64,000 nt of DNA from Owenia fusiformis. Its lineage: Eukaryota; Annelida; Polychaeta; Sabellida; Oweniidae. Positions within the stretch are counted from its first letter, which is position 1, and every line of letters begins with the position of its first letter. Positions 1-9,060 of the stretch are shown in pieces. The translations under genes and the position numbers were made by a program. The notes beneath the pieces are model-generated. The model saw only the letters and a program-made list of their open reading frames with translations, was not told the DNA's origin and did no database searches. The DNA is taken from positions 1,043,621 through 1,107,620 of the forward strand of contig CAIIXF020000003.1 of the NCBI GenBank assembly GCA_903813345.2. The letters run 5' to 3'.

Positions 1-530
1 ATATTGTACTTGAGATCGTAAGGAATAGATTGCTAGGTCAATTGTACATCTTGCTAGGTCAATTGTACATCTTGCTAGGTCAATTATGCATCTTGCAATT
101 GTACATTTTGTCACCCCTATAGATCTGATTCTGCCTTAAAATGTGTAATAAACTTACCCTTGAACTTTGCTTCATGTAAACCCTGCCTACTTCCTCATCA
201 GACTCAGGACTATGCATGTCTGCAGTACACAGACAGTAGAACTTCATTTGTTGAAGTTTTCCCTTATGACAAGCTGGGATCCACAGCTTCACTCTTTTAC
301 ATTTTTCTTTTTTTATTGTTCATGTTAATGATAATATCTTGCACAAAATATGTCTTGGCAAGAACTGGCTCATTAAGAGAGTAGATTTGAATCACCTGCA
401 AACAAATAAACAAATCATTCAATATTAACTGGATAAAGGTAATGCCAAGATGGGTTTTAAACAAGGCTGTTCCATAATAGTCATGATGTCAGGGACCCAG
501 ATATTAAAAGGCATTAACTTTCAAATTTGT
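1..530. repeat. 21-bp tandem repeat at the window edge, then non-coding
   Basis: Three copies of a 21-bp unit (TGCTAGGTCAATTGTACATCT) begin at 31, 52 and 73, followed by a partial fourth up to about 110. I see no gene between there and the exon at 537. Confidence 0.85.
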
Positions 531-536
531 CACCAC

Positions 537-667
537 CTGCACTTCATTACAAATGCCAACTGCTTGTCCAGCTTCAGGAATAAAGTCCTGGATTGGCCTC
601 CCATCTTTTGCCTGTATGATTTCAACATGGGAGAATGATCCACACCTCATACACTTAAAATAACTAG
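537..667 (-). CDS. Candidate internal exon, unknown protein
   Basis: A 131-bp open block is bounded by an acceptor (TATTCAG at 669-668) and a donor (CAG/GTGGTG at 536). It reads CMRCG early, then HVEIIQAKDGRPIQDFIPEA and GICNEVQ, a soluble-looking segment with one CxxC pair. It begins with two bases of a split codon and ends in phase 0. I do not recognise the family. It is one of several minus-strand exon-like blocks between here and 3.45 kb that could belong to one gene. Coding status is inferred from splice signals and composition only. Confidence 0.4.
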
Positions 668-901
668 CTGAATATTTTACCATTCTTTTTATATAATTTA
701 TTATACAGTTGATATTTAATAACATTGCCTCCTACCTGTATTTGAATGATTGAGCTAAGAACATATCTTCATAATGTAGAATTTTTCATTTGATCCTAAT
801 TAATAGCAATTGTTGTGATAACCTTGTTGTGATAATTGTTGTGATACATGGAGAGGTTGTTCTATGCATCAGCAGGTTTTCTTAGGTTGTTGCCTTGTTT
901 G

Positions 902-1039
902 TCATTGCGGGAGCAACCTACAAACAGGCATTCCTCCTAAGTTATGTTCTTGTATCTTATACAGGCAATTATGTGGAATAATGGGAATAATGTCATTAAG
1001 TGCGTCCTCCCCATCTGTGTGTTTGCCATTGAAGAGATC
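902..1039 (-). CDS. Candidate terminal exon, unknown protein
   Basis: An acceptor (CAAATTCAG at 1041-1040) is followed by 46 codons to a TGA at 904-902. It reads DLFNGKHTDGEDALNDIIP and then IPHNCLYKIQEHNLGG. The block keeps one frame throughout and looks protein-like, but I cannot name a family. It lies between similar minus-strand blocks at 537-667 and 1,430-1,540. It could be a real terminal exon or a transposon-derived relic. Confidence 0.35.
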   Translation of the reverse strand, partial: DLFNGKHTDGEDALNDIIPIIPHNCLYKIQEHNLGGMPVCRLLPQ

Positions 1040-1429
1040 CTGAATTTGAAATATTAAAATTTTTTAAATAACATAAATAAACAAGACTTTTTTTCCCTGG
1101 AAGTTTCAATAATTGATCAACTTATACATTTCAATTATACTGATATTCCTTTCTCAACAACTAATTACCAGTGTACCCATCCCGTTTTTTTAAGATTGCC
1201 ACTGAAAAGGAAGGAAGGAAAGCTCCTCGGCCGCTCCTCCTGGCTACAGACCTGGCGTATAAAAATTGTAAAGGGGTTCAGTGTTTTCCAAAAGCATTGA
1301 TTTAATTGAGTGATTTCTTACTGCAAAACCTAAATTATTGTAATAAGAATTTTTTTGCTATGTCAAATTCATCCTGAAAAACCAAAGACCAAACCGAACT
1401 TTGTATAAAGTATTCTCCGTCCCTGCGCA

Positions 1430-1540
1430 TGATCACAACAGATATGTGCCAGTTCAGGCTTTTTTGCCATAGAAATCTGCCTGAGTCTCGAGATGTGGCA
1501 TGGGCAGGAATTTCATGGCCCAGTCATTGATTATGTAGAC
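1430..1540 (-). pseudogene. Exon relic with DWAMKFLP motif
   Basis: After an acceptor (TTTTTCAG at 1543-1541) the frame reads VYIINDWAMKFLPMPHLE, then TQADFYGKKA, then a TGA at 1456-1454. I recall DWAMKFLP followed by an E-S/T-Q-x-D-W/F-x-G-K-R stretch as a conserved signature of a large uncharacterised, probably transposon-derived protein family in invertebrates. The stop falls where that family normally continues, so this copy is probably broken. A fragment near 58.8 kb may come from the same family. Family assignment is from memory and unverified. Confidence 0.45.
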
Positions 1541-2034
1541 CTGAAAAATTAAATTCAAAGCATTACTTATTGGCTCGTGCTGAGGCAAGAGCCATATCTC
1601 ACTTGGGTTTAGAAGTAAGTGATAACGACAATGGATTGAGGTTTAAATGTTAGTTTACTAGTAGAAAACCTGATGGGTTGATATTTATTGATGAAAATGA
1701 GTTAATTCCTCGAGCGAAACTTTAACCCTAAGGTGTTGGTTTATAATAAAATTGCGTTAGAGAGGGTTTAAAACGACATATACGCAATTTTACAACAACA
1801 CCTAAACACTGTGCACTGATTTTCGGCAACATGATTTCCTTAATATGACAGAAATACGAGCGACTTCTTGATTTAGAATTGTGAACAATTCACAGCATTA
1901 AAAAAACTCCAAACATTTAACTATTTTATTAATATCTTCAGAGAGAAATTACAATCGCGTTAAAAGTAAGCTTGGCAATTTACTTATACAGTGAAACTTG
2001 ACTTAGAAAACACAGGGTAACAACATGTACTTAC

Positions 2035-2219
2035 TGATGCAGCCTTATTTTGGTACACCAAAGTTCGATGTTTTTGCTCGGGCTCAACCATGTTTTTCTC
2101 CTGGTTCTTGAGTAAAATTTGATGTATCGCCTCTGTCTTCTCATTTGAGACATCGATATCTCCCTTCAAGATATTTATAGTGTCATATATTTTTGAATTC
2201 ACACCGACTCTGGAACTAT
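2035..2219 (-). CDS. Candidate internal exon, unknown protein
   Basis: A 185-bp open block lies between an acceptor (TTCCTCAG at 2221-2220) and a strong donor (TCA/GTAAGTA at 2034). It begins with two bases of a split codon and ends in phase 0. It encodes a polar, helix-prone segment (DTINILKGDIDVSNEKTEAI, then HQILLKNQEKN). No domain is recognised. Good splice signals at both ends and correct phasing make this one of the more convincing isolated exons in the first 3.5 kb. Confidence 0.45.
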
Positions 2220-2719
2220 CTGAGGAACTGAAAGTATATTTTGAGAATTTTAATTGGATAGTAGCTTAGCTAAACATTTGCAAATTGGTCATATTATACT
2301 TTTTCTTGCAAAAAACAGTTTATAGAGAGGAGACATTTTCACACTTTTAATTCGCCCAATAGGCCTGAGGATGATTCTAGGAGAAAAGTTTTGGTTATTC
2401 AGTATGTTCAGAATTTTGAGAGTGTGAAGGTCACTGAAATTTCTCTATAATTTTTCTGTGTTTTTTATAAAGTAGTATTCTTTTATACACTGTTCTGTAT
2501 AATCATTGTAAAAGTATGTCATTTGCTTTGCTTCAAACCAATATGTACAATAAACTGCTACACTGATTTTTATTTCTTATATTTCTTTTATTTTGCCTGA
2601 AACCTTAGTTTGTCCAATTTTCCAGTGAAAATATATCAAAGTTGTCTATTTTTGACGTTTTAAGCAGCTGTGTGGCTATACTGTTTACTCATAGCCTCAG
2701 TGAGGGCTTCCACCTATAT

Positions 2720-3110
2720 AGTATTTATCTTTCCTTTTGGCGGAACTCCACTTTTCCACTTTTGTTTCTACATTCTCCTAATGTGAAAATATTGTTAAAT
2801 ACATATCGTACACCATCTCGGACTTGCTCTGGTAAAGGATATTTGATTCTATTGTCAGCTAATACAGATCCTGGGATTTTATAGTCATTTCTTAAAGCTG
2901 GTTGTGGCACTATTATATTCTATTGAAGTCTCTGGAGTCCACAGGAGATAAACTGGACCGTTAAGATCCAAATTTTTGATCATATACTGCTCCCTTTCTT
3001 CGCAAGGCAACACCTGTTTGAAAACATCGAGTTTTGTCCCTGGGATCCAATTCTCTTTGTGTATGGATATACCATTCTCCCACTTAAAAGGTATAATTAG
3101 CTCTGTTGGA
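2720..3110 (-). pseudogene. Frameshifted coding relic, unknown protein
   Basis: Two overlapping minus-strand frames form one protein-like run. The first reads PTELIIPFKWENGISIHKEN, then WIPGTKLDVFKQVLPCEE and NLDLNGPVYLLWTPETS before a TGA near 2,900. The second continues with ALRNDYKIPGSVLADNRIKY and LPEQVRDGVRYVFNNIF. The switch near 2,905 looks like a one-base frameshift. I do not recognise the family. Confidence 0.4.
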
Positions 3111-3189
3111 GGTTACAAATTGCAAGCAAATTGTAAAATTTACTTATCCATAATAATTCAAAAATTATACATTTTTTTAAAAAAAACAC

Positions 3190-3453
3190 GGTAAGGCCAA
3201 TGGATGATATGAGCCAAAAATGTACTGTGGTTGAAACAATAATTTTGCTTTCTTCCTATATCTGATTCCCTCTTCCATGTCTTTAGGATAGATACCTCAT
3301 TCAATTTTGTGACGGGGAAAATTGTTTCTACTGGCTTTGCAGTATCACGTGTTAAACTCTGCTTAAGTTCCTCCACTCTCAGCCTTTGGATTTTTCTTGT
3401 TAATAGATGTCTAGGGGCACACTTCACCATTTCTATTTCAAAGTATTTTACAC
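3190..3453 (-). CDS. Candidate exon, basic unknown protein
   Basis: A poly-pyrimidine acceptor (ATATTTCAG at 3455-3454) opens a frame reading VKYFEIEMVKCAPRHLLTRK, then IQRLRVEELKQSLTRDTA, then FPVTKLNEVSILKTWKRE. The segment is basic and helix-prone. A clear donor at the lower-coordinate end was not found, so that end is approximate. With the blocks at 2.7-3.1, 2.0-2.2, 1.4-1.5, 0.9-1.0 and 0.5-0.7 kb it may form one minus-strand gene, but joining phases were not proved. Confidence 0.35.
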
Positions 3454-3459
3454 CTGAAA

Positions 3460-4244
3460 TATATATATACTTTCAAAAATCATTGGCATTGCTAACTTTA
3501 CATAGCTACTAGAGAGAAAATGTGTCTATGAACTATTGTACATTTTCAAGGTAAAGGACATTATGAAAACAATCATTAGTTTTTGAAGATAATATTAATA
3601 ATTGGTTAATTGGTGGTGCCTTTTAATAATTTAATACATAATCCCACTGTGCCATAGGAAGGGTATTCATGGATGTGAAGCCAGGCGTAAATATTGCTTA
3701 AACATTGCTTGTAAGTTTAAAGATACATAAGGTTTAACATGAAAACCTATTAGGAAAAATACTGGTCCTTAACTTTTTTTGAGGAGTATAGTATCATTTT
3801 TTATTTGGCTCATTCTTGTAGAATAACCTTCGGAAAATTTGGCATTCTCCCAGGCAAATATCAGTACAATCAGTTTCCGCTTTCCTACTTTCTGCTTAAG
3901 TAAGTGTAACTACAAATTATGTCTTTGTCTTAGTTTCCCATCTCCCCTTCTCCCAAATCTTTCAGAGAAGTGAGCTTCGATGTTTCTTTGATGAATCTAC
4001 ATCTTGCATCATTAAGGGTATTGTTTTATGTTTGTGTAGGCAAAAACACTAGAATATGGTCGGTAGAGTAAGTAAAACTTCATATTTGCACATCTGATGT
4101 GATATACCATTTGTGTCATATTGTGATATTATTTAATTTGCAATCGAATCAGGTCATAGTGTATTTTATTTTAAAGAGAATAGCAAAACATAGTCATCTC
4201 TAAGAATAGAAAAATAGAATATAGATTAAGATAAGAAATAACAC
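3460..4244. other. Non-coding stretch
   Basis: AT-rich sequence with no coding-like run or clear repeat that I could support. Confidence 0.5.
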
Positions 4245-4350
4245 TAGGAGCTCACACGTCTCGAACTCACTACCTCATGGTTATGATGTCATCGCCTAGC
4301 TGAGTTCGTTCTGGCGCTCTAGACCATTTGGCCAACTCGGAAACCCCTAA
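4245..4350 (-). repeat. tRNA-like (Leu/Ser-type) SINE head or tRNA relic
   Basis: On the minus strand an A-box-like stretch (GTTGGCCAAATGGTCTAGAG) is followed about 60 bp later by a B-box-like GAGTTCGAGAC. The D-arm resembles tRNA-Leu or tRNA-Ser. The acceptor strands do not pair, so a functional tRNA is unlikely. The copy abuts the hAT-like relic. Confidence 0.5.
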
Positions 4351-4379
4351 GACGGTTGTTAAGAAATAGAATAGGATAA

Positions 4380-4594
4380 AAATGACCCTTATCTTATGCA
4401 CTTTATGGTGGCAGTATCTGTTGTTTCATCAATTTGCAGCGAGAAGCTTGATTTCTCCAATTCTTCCAGAATTTCATTTGTAATGGTTTCAGAAATGGCC
4501 TTGATGATCTGCTACACAGTCTCTTCACTTGTGTATTTGGCATTTTCACTTTGATTGAGGTTATTAAGGCTCTCCGCTCCCAACATATTTGCAA
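4380..4594 (-). pseudogene. hAT-type transposase fragment
   Basis: One minus-strand frame reads ANMLGAESLNNLNQSENAKY, then TSEETV, a TAG, then QIIKAISETITNEILEELE and KSSFSLQIDETTDTATIK. The SSFSLQIDETTD block matches the first catalytic-Asp region of hAT/ZBED-like transposases (typically S-F-A-L-Q-I-D-E-S-T-D). Only this piece is present and it carries an in-frame stop, so it is a relic. It may derive from a transposon or from a hAT-derived host gene. Confidence 0.65.
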
Positions 4595-4857
4595 AGGTCC
4601 ATATACGAATATACAATCACAGCACTTACAGGCCTTCTATCCTGAACAAGGTGGTAAACCACTTTCATCAAATCTGAAAGTGATAAGATACAACATACCA
4701 TTAATAGAAAACTTTTTTTAGTTTAAAAATGAGGTTCCCTGCCTCCCCCTCAAGGAACTTGTTCAAAATTTCTGAAGTAAATTCACTATCATGTTGATCA
4801 TTTTGTATGATTGATCTTTTAATTGGTTCTGCAGTTGCATTGCATTGTTCCCAGTGT

Positions 4858-5120
4858 TTATAAAACAACCTGTTTGATATGAATACATGACACTACATGA
4901 TCCAATTGTCTCAATACCTTTGGAACTTCTATTTCTGATTCTGTCTCAAGTTTCATTATGTATTGAGTATCGTGTTTTCTTTGTTCAGGAGAACTGCTCC
5001 TCACAGAATAATCTAAAAATGGGTCTGTAGACCAACCATGTGAGATGTAGTCCCTATACTTATCTCTCTGTCTACGCATTGCTTCCAGTCTATCACGTTG
5101 ATCAGAGGCAATCATTGTCA
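4858..5120 (-). CDS. Candidate exon, charged unknown protein
   Basis: A continuous minus-strand frame encodes a charged segment: SDQRDRLEAMRRQRDKYRDY, then ISHGWSTDPFLDYSVRSS, then LETESEIEVPKVLRQLDHV. It lies immediately downstream, in another frame, of the WNGFSK exon at 5.13-5.26 kb. A splice at ATCG/GTAATG or a frameshift may separate them. No known domain is seen. Confidence 0.3.
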
Positions 5121-5124
5121 TCAT

Positions 5125-5260
5125 TACCGATGAGGGTGCCAAAAATACCTGCCTCCATGTCCTTGGAAAAACCATTCCAGTTTGCTACGCACTCATTTGG
5201 TCGCACTACTAGTCCCCTTAGTTGGTAGCACTCACACTTTTTACAAATTTTAATCCTTGC
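5125..5260 (-). CDS. 'RPNECVANWNGFSK' exon, copy 1
   Basis: An acceptor (AGATATTTCAG at 5262-5261) opens the frame ARIKICKKCECYQLRGLV, then RPNECVANWNGFSKDME, then AGIFGTLIGNDDN. A CxxC-x-C group suggests metal binding, but no family is recognised. A second copy at 23.15-23.29 kb has almost the same protein with a one-base deletion, so purifying selection may once have acted. It is probably part of a mobile or multicopy gene family. Confidence 0.45.
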
Positions 5261-5269
5261 CTGAAATAT

Positions 5270-5820
5270 CTGAATTTTATCTATATGTACTTATATTATT
5301 TAAGCCAGCACCTCAAATACATGCTTTTTTAATCTCATGTATAATCTCAAGTTTTAACCCATGTTGACTGGTGATCAACTCGAAACAATTTGTCTCGGTA
5401 ACAAAATGTTGGAACATCGAAGTTGTGATTTTTCTTTTTTCCTTATTCCACACTTAAGTTACATAAACGGTATTTTGAAAAACAGTTAAGATCTGCACTT
5501 TTAACCCATATTGTTGATGTAACTTGAGTGAGGAATTAAATTGATGCAAACATGTACAATTTCTAAAACATATGATACTGATACACTTTTGTGAGAAAAA
5601 ATGTCGTTGGAATTCTGCCTACAACGCGTGAAATAAGGAAAAAGAAAAATCTTACCTTCAGACAATTTCTAGTTTGTGATACAGCTACAACAAATGAATA
5701 TTACTTGGAGCCATATTATGTAAAATATAATACCACCACACACACAGTTTGTTTCTAAGTGTTGGCATTATTGTTAATTATAGGCAAAATAAGATCATAT
5801 TCACAATGTACTGTAGTACT
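5270..5820. other. Non-coding stretch
   Basis: No coding-like run. Only AT-rich sequence and a short CACACACA run near 5,735 are visible. Confidence 0.5.
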
Positions 5821-5829
5821 GTACCTCCC

Positions 5830-6745
5830 TTGAGCAGCAGGCAGGTCAAGATGCAGGTCTAGTTGCAGGTCTAGTTGCAGGTCTATCCACATTATAAACT
5901 GGTTGCCTCACGGGTGCAGCTTGTGCTGCTGCTCCATCAGCAGACTCAACAGGTTGCCTCAAGGGTGCATCTTGTGGTCTATCAGCAGGCTCAACCGGTT
6001 GCCTCAGGGGTGCAGCTTGTGCTGGTGGTCCATCAGCAGACTCAACCGGTTGCCTCAAGGGTGCAGCTTGTGCTGGTGGTCCATCAGCAGGCTCAACCGG
6101 TTGCCTCAAGGGTGCAGCTTGTGCTAGTGGTCAATCAGCAGATTCAACTAGTTGCCTCAGGGGTGCAGCTTGTGCTGGTGGTCCATCTTGTGCTGGTGGT
6201 CCATCTTGTGCTGGTGGTCCATTAGGAGGCTCATCCAGTTGCCTCAGGGGTGCAGCTTGTGCTGGTGGTCAATCAGCAGACTCAACCAGTTGCCTTATTG
6301 GTGCAGCTTGTGCTAGTGGTCCATCAGCAGACTCAACCAGTTGCCTCAAGGGTGCAGCTTGTGCTAGTGGTCAATCAGCAGATTCAACTAGTTGCCTCAG
6401 GGGTGCAGCTTGTGCTGGTGGTCCATCAGCAGACTCAACCATTTGCCTCAGGGGTGCAGCTTGTGCTGGTGGTCCATCAGCAGACTCAACCGTTTGCCTC
6501 AGGGGTGCAGCTTGTGCTGGTGGTCCATCAGCAGACTCAACCAGTTGCCTTAAGGGTGCAGCTTGTGCTGGTGGTCCATCAGCAGACTCAACCAGTTGCC
6601 TTAAGGGTGCAGCTTGTGCTGGTGGTACATCAGCAGACTCAACCGGTTGCCTCACGGGTGCAGCTTGTGCTAGTGGTCAATCAGCAGACTCATCCAGTTG
6701 CCTCAAGAGTGCAGCTTGTGCTGGTGGTCCATCAGCAGGCTCAAT
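5830..6745. repeat. 51-bp minisatellite encoding a 17-residue repeat
   Basis: About 16-18 copies of a 51-bp unit (GGTTGCCTCAGGGGTGCAGC and so on). Because 51 is 17 codons, frames persist: minus reads LRQPVESADGPPAQAAP repeats, plus reads VQLVLVVHQQTQPVASR repeats. The minus frame resembles a low-complexity Pro/Ala-rich protein, but several units change GGTCCA to GGTCAA and put a TGA in it. The plus frame has one long open run (6,250-6,750). Neither frame has flanking gene structure, so it is best called a minisatellite, possibly an eroded repeat exon. Confidence 0.85.
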
Positions 6746-6749
6746 ATTA

Positions 6750-7180
6750 AACAAATACTGGATGATCAGGAGCTGGATATGGCAGAATACCTATTCGAGA
6801 AAAAATAGTGGGCGAGGCTTGCCGCCTCGCCCAATACATTGACATTTATTTATTTTTTCTTTCAAAACTCAGATGACTTCTGGCCAGTTTATTTGCTACA
6901 CTGGATGAAAATATTTGCTCCGGGAATTTAATTTTTATTTATTCGAGACGTTCTTGCAGAATTATATATAACTTTTGAATGATAAGGGTAATTGTGATTG
7001 ATTAAGTGCATTTTTCTTCTATTTTCCGCCAGTTTTAGATGTAAGCTTTAAGTAGTACACCAGTTATTAATAAATAAAACTCTGAAGTGGGAATGTTGCA
7101 AAAACATTGAAAAAAATATCTGACCCTTTTTCTCGAAAGGGTCAGATATTAAAAAAATATCCAGCAGTTTTCAGAAAATA
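6750..7180. other. Non-coding stretch with small inverted repeat
   Basis: AT-rich and non-coding. A small inverted repeat lies at about 7,119-7,150 (ATATCTGACCCTTTTTCTCG and its mirror around GAAAGGGTCAGATAT). Confidence 0.5.
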
Positions 7181-7185
7181 AATAA

Positions 7186-7353
7186 TTATTGAAACCACCA
7201 GAGCTCATTTCTGCAATATATGTTCCTTTGGGATATAGCATCTCTCCCATAAGCCTTCTTTACATCTCTGATTGTTTCTTTCTCTGTTTTACCTAGTTTT
7301 ACATTATATTTAATACTACATCTTTGCTCAAGCCTACTCTGTGCAGGTTCCAT
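7186..7353 (-). pseudogene. Mariner-type transposase DNA-binding fragment
   Basis: The frame from an ATG at 7,353 reads MEPAQSRLEQRCSIKYNVKL, then GKTEKETIRDVKKAYGRD, then AISQRNIYCRNELWWFQ and stops. The E-Q-R-x-x-I-K-x-x-V-K-L-G-K-T-x-x-E-T-x-x-x-x-K-x-A-Y-G pattern is the first helix-turn-helix of mariner transposases. The DDE half is absent downstream. A mariner-like terminus (GGACACCCTGTA) occurs near 7,803 on the expected 5' side. A truncated, inactive copy. Confidence 0.7.
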
Positions 7354-7359
7354 TTTAGC

Positions 7360-7865
7360 TGTGTCCGACTTCGATTGTGATACAATCAGGAAATCATCCG
7401 TGGTAATTCTAAGAATTCGGTCCAAGAGACAGAACACATATTATGATGTCATTAAGCACTACAAAGAAGTGTTACCATGGTAACTCCCAATAAACAATAA
7501 AACCGTTAAGATTTGAAAAAGTCCCAAGACATTGCATTTCATTTTTGCCAAAGGTTTTACCTTGTAATAACCTGATTTACATAATATTTACCTGATTTAC
7601 ATAATATTTACCAGGTACATTCTGAACTGCCCCGGGGTCCATGCACTTGTGTTACTTTGGCAACCATAAAATCAGCCAATCAAATGCCAGTCACTCCATA
7701 CTTCGTATTTATATGTATAAATGTACAAGGAACATTCTGACCAAGTTTCATGACATTTGAAGCATAAATGAAAAAATGCTAGGGTCATTGACATTACTTC
7801 TTGGACACCCTGTAGTTTTTCTTGATAAACTCAAGTTACTTCAGATGAATTGCAAACACCAAACA
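7360..7865. other. Probable mariner 5' non-coding part, short tandem duplication
   Basis: Holds a 21-bp tandem duplication (CCTGATTTACATAATATTTA) at 7,570-7,612 and a mariner-like terminus (CACCCTGTA) near 7,808. Likely the 5' side of the mariner fragment below it. No other coding sequence. Confidence 0.4.
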
Positions 7866-7945
7866 TTCAAATATAAATTAACCCCCACCGGATTCGAACC
7901 GATACCACTTTCAACTAAGAAAGTACACCAGAGGGTTGTTTCAAC
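7866..7945 (-). repeat. tRNA 3'-half-like sequence
   Basis: The minus strand contains a paired T-arm (ATCGG/TTCGAAT/CCGGT) with a perfect B-box GGTTCGAATCC, then GGGGGTT. The upstream part does not fold into the rest of a tRNA and the anticodon loop has the wrong size. Best read as a tRNA-derived SINE or a tRNA pseudogene. Confidence 0.5.
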
Positions 7946-8060
7946 CCATAACAATATAAGATGTCTGCAACACAGCATGACAAAGACAATTGTCCAATAA
8001 CAATAAAATAACTAATATCAAATATGAAAGCCAACATGGGCAGTGTGCTTTTGTACTTAC

Positions 8061-8420
8061 ACAGCCAGCAAATATGCTGCCAGATTTATTAGTGGCAAAG
8101 TTAGATTTAAGCCTCATATATCTGGCGATTCTCCCAGCCTTCATTTGGAGCTGGAGCTTTGAGATCCCAAAGCCAGCTTCGGAAGTGGCTATTGTCTTGT
8201 CTACGAGTTCAAGTTCAACTTTGCGGGGCAGAACGGGCTGTCTACCTTTTTTGGCACCCACTTCCACCCTTCCTTTCAACCTGTCATGAATAGTTTGTGG
8301 GATGTCAAACCGCCTGCCCGCAGCTCTAATCGACATCTCTTTCCGGGATATTACATTGAGCGCCTACTCCATATCCTTTTGATTCAATCTTGGAAACACT
8401 CCCTTTACTTTTTGTGGCAT
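8061..8420 (-). pseudogene. Pogo/Tigger-like DNA-binding exon with one stop
   Basis: From an ATG at 8,420 the frame reads MPQKVKGVFPRLNQKDME, a TAG, then ALNVISRKEMSIRAAGRRF, then DIPQTIHDRLKGRVEVGAKK, then GRQPVLPRKVELELVDKT and EAGFGISKLQLQMKAGRI. This is the Psq/CENP-B type helix-turn-helix of pogo-superfamily transposases (S-I-R-x-A-A-x-x-F-x-I-P-x-x-x-x-x-x-R-L-x-G-R-V). It ends at a strong donor (GGCTGT/GTAAGT at 8,060), so the original gene was spliced. The single stop marks it as a pseudogene, or a clean readthrough or sequencing case. Confidence 0.65.
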
Positions 8421-8424
8421 ACTG

Positions 8425-9055
8425 AACTATAGTGAAATGAAATAGATTATCAAATCTGTTTGTCTTATATTATTGAACAAGACACATTGTACATTACTAA
8501 TGTTTTTGTTTTTGTTCTAGTAGTAGAATTGCATTTTGCACCAATTTAATCTAATATGAAACCTCATAGACTGTGCAAATTGATCCCATTTTGTATGCTG
8601 TACACTGTACACAGCGATTAATTAAATAGTTGTGCATATTTAAGTTATATTTCATTATCTTTTGGTGTGGATCAAGGTTTTAGTGTTAATAAATCTTAAC
8701 TGTCTATACATTAAATGTACAAAGAATCCTTTATAATTCTCAATTAATTCAAATAGCCCAACTCTAAGTATCACTTATAGAATAAGATATACCGTTAACT
8801 TGTGATCTGCATGATACCAAGTGAGATTCAAAATTTGTTGTGCCATTTATTTTTCTGAAGTGCATTCCTAGGATGTTTTTTTGTCATGCTCCCACGTGCC
8901 TTCCACTGTCTTGTCCAAATTTCTTCTTAATTGTTCATTATTATTATTTAAAAGCTCCTATTAAAGTCTCTTGAATAAGAACTACTGGTTGGAATGAATA
9001 TCAAATAAAGTTTTGTTTTTTCTAGAAAGTAATGATCATCATCCATATTATTACT
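8425..9055. other. Non-coding stretch
   Basis: AT-rich, with no coding-like run or clear repeat. Confidence 0.5.
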
Positions 9056-9060
9056 TTATT

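Noticed and set aside
1-110. CRISPR-like array
   Set aside because: The 21-bp repeats are directly adjacent without spacers and the genome is eukaryotic.
4245-4350. Functional tRNA-Leu gene
   Set aside because: The A- and B-box-like sequences are present but the acceptor and T stems do not pair.
6250-6750. Plus-strand 166-codon frame as a secreted Val/Leu/Gln repeat protein
   Set aside because: It is produced by the 51-bp minisatellite; no start context, signal peptide or flanking exon supports it.
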